The notes below the pieces were generated by a model. That model worked only from the letters and a program-made list of their open reading frames with translations. It was not told the DNA's origin and ran no database searches. From positions 10,726,001-10,790,000 of the forward strand of contig NC_065406.1 of assembly GCF_024362695.1 (NCBI RefSeq): DNA of 64,000 nucleotides, in the 5' to 3' direction. Position 1 is the stretch's first letter. The number at the start of each line of letters is the position of its first letter. The translations under genes were made by a program, and so were the position numbers. This DNA is from Pectinophora gossypiella (Eukaryota > Arthropoda > Insecta > Lepidoptera > Gelechiidae). This document shows, in pieces, positions 33,647 to 42,032 of this stretch.

Positions 33647-33840
33647 TGTGCAGGTTGCACTTGAACATTGCGGTCTCTTTTGTATGTTATTTTATATTTG
33701 TCTATTATTTTTTACTTCTTTGTATTTTGTTTTATTTTAGTTGTCATTATACTTTTACTTATGTCAGCCGCTCGTTTCGTTCTCCCAATTTTTCCCTATT
33801 TTAATTACTAGCTGTCGAAGGCTTAATCACACCGCTCTCA
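33647..33840 (+). repeat. BEL/Pao 5' LTR
   Basis: 194 bp, starting TGTGCAGGTTGCAC and ending CACCGCTCTCA, identical by eye to 37931-38124. The ends are TG...CA, and ATGTG precedes it. Confidence 0.93.
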
Positions 33841-33889
33841 TTTTTGGTCCTTCGAGCGGTCTCTCATTTTTTTGGTCCTAACCGGGAAT

Positions 33890-36800
33890 ATGAACACGCG
33901 ATCGCGTAATAAGCGGCTGGCATCGCCGGCTAAAAGTCTAGTGGGACGCACGGAGACATGTGCGCCTGCTGTGGGTGGGCTCGGTCGGTCCGCAAGTCAG
34001 GACCCCTTTAAGACCGATGCCACCGAAACACCCATAGCACCAGGTGTGTCGCGCACGTGTCCCGTCTCCACGACCGGCGCTGCGGTGAAGTATGATGATA
34101 CCACTAGTTACAGGTCTCACAAAGCGAGCTCGTCGCGTTCGTCGGCGACCATAAGAGCTCGGAGGCTGTCTGCGGAGGCCGAATTAGCCCGCAGAAATTT
34201 GGAGCGCGACCAGGAAATGCTCGAAAAGGTAAAGCAGTTAGATAAGTTAGATATGGAGGCGGCCTTGGCAGCTCAGGAAGCCGAAGAACGGTCAGCGCGA
34301 TCAGTAAGTGATGCATTTTCTAGGACTGCGTCCTGGGTAAGGAAATCAAACCAACGCGACCGTCCCGCATGCGAAGTCTTCAACCAGGACGACCGTCCAT
34401 TGCCTGTCAACTTACAGAATAACGACATTATGCTGAAGGCCATTGCGGATACTGCGGCTGCAGCAAAGGCTCTAGCTACAGGTGGTAGAGCAAAAATAGA
34501 CCTCCCCGCTTATTATGGAAACGGTTCTCAGTGGCTACAGTTTAAGCGTTTATTTTCTAGTACTGAGTCGTCTTTTTCTCCCGCAGAGAATGTAGCGCGT
34601 TTGCAGAATGCGCTCCGCGGCCCGGCGCGCGAGGCCGTAGCGTCGCTGCTTCATACAGCAGCAGCCCCCGAAGAGATCATGCACGCCCTCGGGAGGTCAT
34701 TTGCGTGCCCCGAAATGATTGTTTTCGGTGAGGTGCAGGTTTTGAAGACGCTACCGCGGCTCGGCGCCGACTTAAAAGAAATTGGTATTTTTGCCAACAA
34801 GGTACGCAATAGTTTGTCTACGATGAAATTGCTAGGCTTACGTGAATATTTACATTCGCCGGAGCTATTCCATAGCATTTTAGGCAAATTCAACCCGATG
34901 ATGAAAATGAGATGGTCTGACTATGCGTCAGAAATGTCAAATCCTGACATGTCAAAGCTTGAGCTTTTATCAGATTTTCTAACACGTGAACACGAGCGAT
35001 ACATTAAATTCGCTCTATCGCCCGATATAGGGCTGTCTATCGCTTCTGTTGCCCCGCAACCGTTCGGCAAACCATTTAAAAAAGAAAATGTTAATATTAT
35101 AACGCAGGAAAACAATAAAACTGTATGTGTCTATTGTAAAAACAGTCACAATATTAAAAACTGTCGCGATTTTGTAAAGTTGTCTGTCGACGATAGGTGG
35201 AGTTGGTTGCGTGAGCATAAGATTTGTTACAAATGTTTAAAGCGTAGTTCACATCAATGGAAATCGTGTAAGGTTAATCCTTGCGGCGTCGACGGCTGTA
35301 CTTTTCGACACCATCCACTGTTGCATGGCAGGCAGGTAATGTTTACGTCACCGCAATCACCCAATGCGCAGGTGTTCAATAATACTGTTGATACTACTGC
35401 CACCGGCGATGTTGGGTGCGAAATTGCGTCTGAAAGTGATGTCCAGCTAGCATCGTGCCCCCCTGCTGCCGCTCAGAAGATTTCTAAAGAAAATGTGACA
35501 GTCTCCAATACAGGTATTTTGAGTGCCCATCCATCAACATCAACCAACGCTCAGACTAATAATACGTTGTTGAAAGTAGTTCCAGTTACTGTTAGTGGTC
35601 CAGCTGGTAGTTATGAGACCTTTGCCCTTCTTGATGACGGCTCGACGGCCACGCTAATTGCCGCTGACGTGGCTGCTCGTATCGGGCTGTCAGGTCCTGA
35701 AGAGCGTATTACTCTCAACGCTGTAGGTGGCTTGCATAAAACAATTACAATTTCTTACGTTGATTTCTATATTCAAGGTAAATACGAACATGAAAAGTTT
35801 TTAGTCAACCGTGCTAGGGCTATGCCTTCACTCAAATTGAGCACGCAAACATTGTCCAAACAAACCATACAATCGTACGAGCACTTAAGCGACTTGACTG
35901 ATTATTTGTCATATGCTGATGCTACACCAACCGTGCTTATTGGTGCTGAGCACTGGCATCTGTCAATTCCTCGTGTTGTCCGCGCGGGCAAGCGTAATGA
36001 TCCTGTAGCTTGCCACACTTTGCTTGGTTGGACATTGTATGGAGTGGCTTCTAGTAAGATTAAACCAGTGGAGTTTATAAATCATTGTAACCTGCAAACC
36101 ATTGATCTTAGTAAAAATGAACGTTTAGAAATGCTTATTAAGGAAAACTATAAACTGGATTCGCTCGGAATTTCTAAACGCGAAAATCTGCTCAGTAAGC
36201 AGGACGCTCGAGCAGTTGAAATCTTGGACTGGTTCTCTGGTCCCTCATTTCTTCTCAGTCCTCCGGAAGGTTGGCCTGTGGAGCCGGCTGGCCAGCCGTG
36301 GGATCAGGAAGAGCGCAAGCAAACTCCTGGCCTGGTGGTTGGTCATCTGGTACTTAAGGCAGATTTCAGTCGTTTTAGTGACTGGTTATGTTTATTGCGT
36401 GCTACTGCTCGCGTTTTGCAGGCTGCGGCCAAATTTCGCTTGGTTTTGGATCGCGTTAGACACACAGGCCCTAGCACCGCTGTTCGGGCTCGTCCTCGTA
36501 CAAACGCGTCTACATCCACCACTCTGTTACCCCTGTCAGCGGAATTACTGCAAGCCGCAGAAAGGCACGTCCTGCGAAGAGTACAGGCAGAAACATTTGC
36601 TGAAGAAATCCAAAGAATTGAACGTGGAGAGTTGCTGCCTAAGAGTAGTCGGCTGGCGAAGCTGTCACCCAAGTTAGGAACAGATAGGCTGCTACGCATG
36701 TTCGGTCGGATAGAGGCTGTTGAGGACGTCGGTTCAGGAGTCAGATCGCCCATTCTTTTAGATGGTCATCACCCAGTTGTGCGCCTATTGGTACTGTTTT

Positions 36801-37873
36801 ATCATCGCAAGGCTGGGCACGCGAATAATGAGATGGTCGTCAATGAGCTAAGACAAAAATACTGGCTTCTTCCCCTACGCAGCACCGTCCGAAGCGTCAC
36901 TAGCAAATGCTTGTTTTGTCGGATCAGAAAAGCAAAGTCGATGGATCCAATGACTGGAAACCTACCTCCACAGCGGCTTGCGCATCATCGTCGCCCATTT
37001 ACTTTCACTGGTTTGGACTATTTTGGACCAGTAAACACCACGGTTGGTCGCAGGAAGGAGAAAAGATACGTAGCCCTGTATACTTGCATGACGTCCAGAG
37101 CGGTTCATTTGGAGATGGTCCACTCACTCTCTGCGGATTCAGCGATAATGAGTTTGCGTCGTTTTATCGCAAGAAGAGGAACTCCAGAAACTATATTCTC
37201 CGACAACGGCACCTGTTTCATCGGTGCTAATCGCATTTTAAGGGAGTTTTACCAAAATAAGGTCAATGACTTCGCTGCTAACAGAGGAATAAGGTGGAGT
37301 TTCATCCCTCCCGCTGCTCCATTCTTTGGCGGTTGCTGGGAGCGGCTAGTCCGGACGGTCAAGGTCGCGTTGAACGCCACATTGCGTGAAAGAGCGCCGA
37401 AACCAGAGGTGCTGGAGACCCTACTTCTAGAAGCCGAGGCAATTGTAAACTCAAGACCTTTAGGCCATGTCCCAGTTGGGCAAGATGATGAAGAAGCCTT
37501 AACACCCTTTCATTTTTTGATTGGCTCCTCATCCAACCAATCACTTCCTGCAGTTTTGAATGACCGGGACCTTCTGGGAAGAGCGGACTGGAGGAAGGCT
37601 TTAAGGTTAGCCGATCACTTCTGGAGCCGTTGGGTTAAAGAGATCCTGCCCACAATGCAGCCACGTCGGACACCTGAATACGGGCAACATAGTTTGAAGA
37701 CCGGAGACCTTGTCCTCATAGTAGACGAAAACCTGCCGCGAGGAACATGGCCACGTGGCCGCGTCACGGAAACATTCCCTGGCAGAGATGGTGTGGTCAG
37801 GGTGGTGGATGTAGCCACACACGGTGGCATTCTTCGTCGGCCCTCCAAAAAACTGGTCAGGCTAGACGCTTAA
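33890..37873 (+). CDS. BEL/Pao Gag-protease-integrase ORF without RT/RNase H
   Basis: 1,327 aa from the ATG at 33890. In order: a charged coiled N-terminus; a DUF1759-type Gag (about residues 190-350); Cys/His clusters (CVYCKNSHNIKNC, CYKCLKRSSHQWKSC, CGVDGC) at about 405-475; a DUF1758-type aspartic protease with LLDDGSTATLI near 582; then at about 777-782 (36220-36235) the frame jumps straight into the segment that normally follows RNase H (DWFSGPSFLL). The integrase follows with its zinc region (HRKAGH...CLFC), catalytic residues in GLDYFGPV, FSDNGTCF and GCWERLV, and a DUF5641-type end. A full BEL Pol would hold several hundred more residues of RT and RNase H at the junction. The frame stays open across it. 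Confidence 0.92.
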   Translation: MNTRSRNKRLASPAKSLVGRTETCAPAVGGLGRSASQDPFKTDATETPIAPGVSRTCPVSTTGAAVKYDDTTSYRSHKASSSRSSATIRARRLSAEAELARRNLERDQEMLEKVKQLDKLDMEAALAAQEAEERSARSVSDAFSRTASWVRKSNQRDRPACEVFNQDDRPLPVNLQNNDIMLKAIADTAAAAKALATGGRAKIDLPAYYGNGSQWLQFKRLFSSTESSFSPAENVARLQNALRGPAREAVASLLHTAAAPEEIMHALGRSFACPEMIVFGEVQVLKTLPRLGADLKEIGIFANKVRNSLSTMKLLGLREYLHSPELFHSILGKFNPMMKMRWSDYASEMSNPDMSKLELLSDFLTREHERYIKFALSPDIGLSIASVAPQPFGKPFKKENVNIITQENNKTVCVYCKNSHNIKNCRDFVKLSVDDRWSWLREHKICYKCLKRSSHQWKSCKVNPCGVDGCTFRHHPLLHGRQVMFTSPQSPNAQVFNNTVDTTATGDVGCEIASESDVQLASCPPAAAQKISKENVTVSNTGILSAHPSTSTNAQTNNTLLKVVPVTVSGPAGSYETFALLDDGSTATLIAADVAARIGLSGPEERITLNAVGGLHKTITISYVDFYIQGKYEHEKFLVNRARAMPSLKLSTQTLSKQTIQSYEHLSDLTDYLSYADATPTVLIGAEHWHLSIPRVVRAGKRNDPVACHTLLGWTLYGVASSKIKPVEFINHCNLQTIDLSKNERLEMLIKENYKLDSLGISKRENLLSKQDARAVEILDWFSGPSFLLSPPEGWPVEPAGQPWDQEERKQTPGLVVGHLVLKADFSRFSDWLCLLRATARVLQAAAKFRLVLDRVRHTGPSTAVRARPRTNASTSTTLLPLSAELLQAAERHVLRRVQAETFAEEIQRIERGELLPKSSRLAKLSPKLGTDRLLRMFGRIEAVEDVGSGVRSPILLDGHHPVVRLLVLFYHRKAGHANNEMVVNELRQKYWLLPLRSTVRSVTSKCLFCRIRKAKSMDPMTGNLPPQRLAHHRRPFTFTGLDYFGPVNTTVGRRKEKRYVALYTCMTSRAVHLEMVHSLSADSAIMSLRRFIARRGTPETIFSDNGTCFIGANRILREFYQNKVNDFAANRGIRWSFIPPAAPFFGGCWERLVRTVKVALNATLRERAPKPEVLETLLLEAEAIVNSRPLGHVPVGQDDEEALTPFHFLIGSSSNQSLPAVLNDRDLLGRADWRKALRLADHFWSRWVKEILPTMQPRRTPEYGQHSLKTGDLVLIVDENLPRGTWPRGRVTETFPGRDGVVRVVDVATHGGILRRPSKKLVRLDA

Positions 37874-37930
37874 TTGCACCAGATCCTAGCCTGGTTAGTT
37901 TTGTGTGCTTTCGCACACAAGGGGGTGGGA

Positions 37931-38124
37931 TGTGCAGGTTGCACTTGAACATTGCGGTCTCTTTTGTATGTTATTTTATATTTGTCTATTATTTTTTACT
38001 TCTTTGTATTTTGTTTTATTTTAGTTGTCATTATACTTTTACTTATGTCAGCCGCTCGTTTCGTTCTCCCAATTTTTCCCTATTTTAATTACTAGCTGTC
38101 GAAGGCTTAATCACACCGCTCTCA
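37931..38124 (+). repeat. BEL/Pao 3' LTR
   Basis: Same 194 bp as the 5' LTR, preceded by the polypurine tract and followed by the target duplication ATGTG. Confidence 0.93.
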
Positions 38125-38129
38125 ATGTG

Positions 38130-38902
38130 TGTGTTCCACAGACCAAGTAGAGATGCTACGCATGTGTGTTCTGTCTTTGTGTGACCTAGTAAGGGCGTAT
38201 TCGCATTGCATGCGATTTAAAAAAAAAAAATGAAACCGATACGAGTTGTGCGTAAATGCAAAGTACAACTTTACATAGCCATGACCAATGGGCAGGGTGG
38301 GAAATTAAATGGTAGATCTGTATATGTACAACAATGGTTGAAAAATTACTAAAACCAAACCAACCAACTACTTGTATGGCGGAGTACCTGTAATTTTCTA
38401 CTATACATCATTCACGGACTCGAATTGGATTCGGAATATTTGGATTAGAAAAATAGTGCGGAAACGCCCTTAGTGAAATGTCAACGTCAAACAATTGTCA
38501 AACAAGCTAACGACAGATTTTATTTTATAAAATGCAACTTTGGCTATGTTAGAAAATTGAGCCATATGTTACATGATCACAAAATTCAATAGCATATTTG
38601 CGAGAGTCATGAGTTCACGACACATCGAATATCGGAAAAACAAAAAAATAACGTGAGATATGGCTGAAAATATTTTTTTTTTGATATATGGCTGATTTGA
38701 CCAAAATTCTTTGCATGGTGATTTCGATGACCTCACCTCACCTTTAGCTAGCTCAGCTGATTTTGACAATTTGACGCGGCAGTGGTTCGTGTAATTTTGC
38801 TATACTTTTGGAGTTTGGTTCGTAATCTATTTCGTATTCGTCGCAGCAGATAACGTACATTATAAATATAAATCGAAGCGTGCTGTTTATAAAGTGTATG
38901 TA
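38130..38902. other. Upstream region shared by PRA1 (-) and CULT (+) genes
   Basis: Before the BEL insertion the two genes would have been divergent neighbours, so this stretch probably holds both promoters and the PRA1 5' UTR exon, which I could not pin down. A MITE occupies 38190-38472. No coding sequence seen. Confidence 0.5.
38190..38472. mobile_element. MITE, GGGCGTTTTTGCACTA family, copy 2
   Basis: Ends TAAGGGCGTATTCGCATTGC and ATAGTGCGGAAACGCCCTTA are inverted relatives of each other and of the termini at 25628-25847. The centre differs from the first copy. Confidence 0.6.
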
Positions 38903-38903
38903 A
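38898..38903 (+). promoter_or_regulatory. Start-stop uORF (ATGTAA) touching the CULT start codon
   Basis: The sequence ATGTAATG holds a minimal uORF, ATG directly followed by TAA, whose last A is the first base of the main ATG at 38903. Start-stop elements are known to stall ribosomes. Here termination would be within one base of the true start, so reinitiation is possible. Confidence 0.5.
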
Positions 38904-39696
38904 TGTTTTATACTTTAATTTCACTTCTTTTTGTGTCGGTTAATTTATCCTTAGCCGAGACAACCTTAAATTTGGCAATTAAACAAACACAAGGGAATCT
39001 AACAAAAACTGCGATTTTGGACGGTAAGTTCACATTCATTTCCGGTCTAATTATTAAATATTACATTTTATTGTCTATAGAATATTACATATCCTTTACC
39101 TTTTATTTCAGATTTTATATTATGCCGTAGTTGCGGTAGCGACATATCTTCGTCAAATTATTTGGTCTCCAGAATTAGTCCGGCGTCTCGCTATTCTTTC
39201 AATGATACGTTATTCACTAAGCGGGTCTTAATTCAGGTGTTATCAAATGATATCTTCATTGAATTTCCAGTTATCACAGCAACTCATTCGAATTGCATTA
39301 GTGTTGGAGAGGTAAACATGATTAACTTATCTCTTTGATAGTGGCTGAGCCAGACACAACTGATATCAAATAACTTTACAGTGGGAAGATCACCCATCGT
39401 GGTTCCCCGACTACCGCTGGAAAGTCTGCGCATGTCCTGATTGTGGGGAATATATAGGATGGTTATTTGAGCCTATCAATCCTATTCTATCTTCAGACAA
39501 ACCTTTTTTTGGTTTCATTTTGACAAGTTTAGTAGGAGAATCCTGTAAATATCTTTTCATATTTATAGGTGGCTGGTGTGTTGTTGGGAATACTTGTCTA
39601 ATTGGTTTTGTGTCCATTATTCCCATTGTGTGTGGTGTTGGTGTGCAACAAATCATTGTCCCTCGAGTTCATATACAAACAGCTTCATATACATAG
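38903..39696 (+). CDS. Secreted CULT-domain (cereblon-fold) protein
   Basis: Exons 38903-39023, 39112-39311 and 39382-39696 give 211 aa. A signal peptide is clear (MFYTLISLLFVSVNLSLA, cleavage likely after A18). The CULT domain spans about residues 41-160: zinc-binding pairs C45/C48 and C125/C128, and the three cage tryptophans W114, W120 and W134 in PSWFPDYRW and IGWLF, all matching the thalidomide-binding pocket of cereblon. Unlike cereblon there is no Lon domain. Secreted animal CULT proteins of this plan are known, but their ligand and role are not. After the domain, residues 162-200 are strongly hydrophobic and Cys-rich and could anchor the protein in a membrane; alternatively this could be intron read-through. 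The ATG at 38903 is the first in-frame one. Confidence 0.88.
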
Positions 39697-39823
39697 TAAC
39701 TAAAAACATGTTCCGTCCCAGGAAGATAACAAAAGTGTTGTAGCATTACATACTCATAGACTTCTTTCTTTTCAGTTACTGACTCATTGCTCCGATTGAT
39801 TACATTTGAAAGCAATTAACAAA

Positions 39824-40156
39824 ATGGCTGTGAATACACTGTCTACTGAGGACAAGGAGTTCCTAGCCAAATGTGAGGAACAACTGAAAGATCGCTTTAC
39901 GGACAAGGATGAACAGTTTATGGCAGTTTTTAATGCAGACCCATCGACCCCACCGATCATTGAAAACTGGTGGGTCCCACAGAATGCTGGACGTAGAAAT
40001 GACCGTCGAAACAACAGAAGAAACCATCCATATGAACGGAACAGAGATAGAAACTTTGATAGGAGGGATAACTATGACAGGAGAGGATACAATGACTATA
40101 ACAGAGGCTATGATGACAGGGGTTATGGCAATCGTAGCCAACGTCCCAGATATTGA
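39824..40156 (+). CDS. RAMAC: RNMT-activating mini protein (RAMAC)
   Basis: A single coding exon for 110 aa. Residues about 17-55 match the RNMT-activating segment (FLAKCEEQLKDRFTDKDEQF, then DPSTPPIIENWW). The remainder is rich in Arg, Asn, Asp, Tyr and Gly (NRDRNFDRRDNYDRRGYND), the RNA-binding part. In vertebrates RAMAC binds the cap guanine-N7 methyltransferase RNMT and stimulates mRNA cap methylation in the nucleus. The ATG at 39824 has a good context (AAAATGGC). A strong acceptor (TTCTTTCTTTTCAG) ends at 39775, so the transcript begins further upstream, inside or before the CULT gene. AATAAA at 40188-40193 closes it. Confidence 0.9.
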   Translation: MAVNTLSTEDKEFLAKCEEQLKDRFTDKDEQFMAVFNADPSTPPIIENWWVPQNAGRRNDRRNNRRNHPYERNRDRNFDRRDNYDRRGYNDYNRGYDDRGYGNRSQRPRY

Positions 40157-42032
40157 CTTACAATAAGGATAATTTGTAATTGAAACTAATAAATTTTTCA
40201 AAAGAATATATTCTCAATTATTATGGCTTGATTTACATTTTAACAACTTAGAAATTACATAATAAATCACCAATAAAATAATGCAGCTACAGCGATCGTA
40301 AGATGGAAATCATAACAGAATAATAAATAAATATATCTCACTGCTACTCAACAAGTCTAGTGATTATAAATTTGTAACAATAATTATGCCGATAATATTT
40401 TAAAACCTAAGTTCTTGTCTCTATTACATCCTGATGTACACAAACAATAACAATGTCAAATATATTGCATGGACAGACGCACGCGCCATCTGAGTTAGCT
40501 CAACGACTCAATAATTTTTGCCTACATAGATGATTACATTTTTTTAAATATATTTTTTCAAATGCTCTTTCTCTACCATCAATAAATATCTGTTATAATA
40601 TTGAATACTTCGCGTGGCCATTCACAAAAATATATTTCTCTAATCTCAAATAGGAATAAGTTGTATGTACACAGAAAATAAATTAGGTCCTCGCGGTCGT
40701 CTCTGGGACGCTCCCGGAGGGCGCTGCGCGGGCGCCTCTCAAATAAATACATTATACGACCAGATAGATCTGAGTAACATCATGCTAAGTGACACGATTA
40801 CTAAGCACAATGACGATTACATTCATCAAGCTCTAAGTTAACTATTAATTTTCATTACTATTTAATGATATTTATAAATCGGCTACTCATTTCTGTACTG
40901 AAGCATTACATCACAAAAATATCTTCATTATGTGTACATCGCATAAACTGAATCTACTTGGATACGTCCGCGGGGTGTGTCCGCCGCGCGGCGTGGCGGG
41001 GGGCGCGGCCCACGGGCGGGCGTATCGCGGACCGTACCTCCACTACATAGTACATGTGACAACGCTTCAACATATTATTATATAACACAATGCAATCATA
41101 TTAATCAAATCACAGTGAAGTGTAACATAATTATGCTCACTAACTTAAATATTATGACTCAATACATTCAGACACGACAACGTAACATACAAAAATCACT
41201 ACACAAATAAACAACATTTTATATTGGCGGTGTCGCCATGCTACCGGCGCCAAGTGGCGGGAGCCCCCGCTCCCGACTACAACAAACGTGGAGCACTACG
41301 CCTCTCCGACAAAACGCGATGCTTCTTCGATCATCAACACTGGGCAACATCTATAATGCGGCGCCTAAACACAATCGAATGACCGATTCTTTAAGATATA
41401 AACTTCTACGTAACATTATACAATGATGTTTATCATTACAAATATGTTTTTAATTTTCTTAACAACAATGCACAATATTAATTGTATGAATTGACACGTA
41501 ATCATTGGCGGCGGCGAGCGCGCGGCCCGAGGGGTGCATTGGCACGCCGCGCCGCATGCCAGCTACTGCTCTACCCTAGAGTTCACAACTATGAGCTCTT
41601 CCCGTCGCGATAAACTTTCAACTTACATACGAATGACAATTGACTAGGATTAATGCACTTGCTCTGCTGGAGCCGGCGAGCCGCGGCCCGCGGCCGAGCG
41701 GCGGCACTCCATCCGAACACGCTTCTAAATTCGGAGAGGATCAAAACATTGGTCAGGTTTCAGTACATTTGACTAGAAATGCGCGTAGACGTTTCGATAT
41801 ATTGTCTTCGTGTCGGCCGGCCGGGCGGCCGCGCCGCTACGTTTCGAGTCATAATGCGAATACAAAAATCATGATCAGACTCATCGGTACTAAAGTTGAA
41901 AAGACTGACTTGTAAAAGTGTCAAATCTTCGTAGCAAATTTCATAAGATAGTCTAAAGCTTGTTTTTGATGTGAAGTAGAAACGTGGAGCGCTGTGCGCA
42001 AGTGGTGTCGGCGGGTGTGGAGGCCGCGGCGC
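40157..42032. other. RAMAC end and probable long mtd 3' UTR
   Basis: No coding sequence supported. The RAMAC polyadenylation signal is at 40188-40193 (+). The rest probably belongs to the mtd transcript (-). It is AT-rich but interrupted by short, very GC-rich blocks near 40687-40740, 40970-41025, 41225-41280, 41506-41560, 41670-41710 and 41815-41835. The mtd cleavage site is not identifiable. Confidence 0.5.
40188..40193 (+). terminator. Polyadenylation signal, RAMAC
   Basis: AATAAA 32 bases after the RAMAC stop codon. This gives a very short 3' UTR. Confidence 0.7.

Larger units (their letters stand above)
33642..38129 (+). mobile_element. BEL/Pao LTR retrotransposon lacking RT, complete with target duplication
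   Basis: The element is 33647-38124 (4,478 bp), flanked by the 5-bp duplication ATGTG (33642-33646, 38125-38129). Its two 194-bp LTRs look identical base for base, so the insertion is recent. A primer-site candidate TGGTCCTTCGAGCGG starts at 33845, and a polypurine tract AAGGGGGTGGGA lies just before the 3' LTR. One long frame is intact but lacks reverse transcriptase and RNase H, so the element must have depended on a full-length relative. It lies upstream of the PRA1 coding exons, antisense to them. Confidence 0.93.

Noticed and set aside
33647..38124. An autonomous BEL element or endogenous retrovirus
   Set aside because: RT and RNase H are missing, and there is no envelope-like frame.
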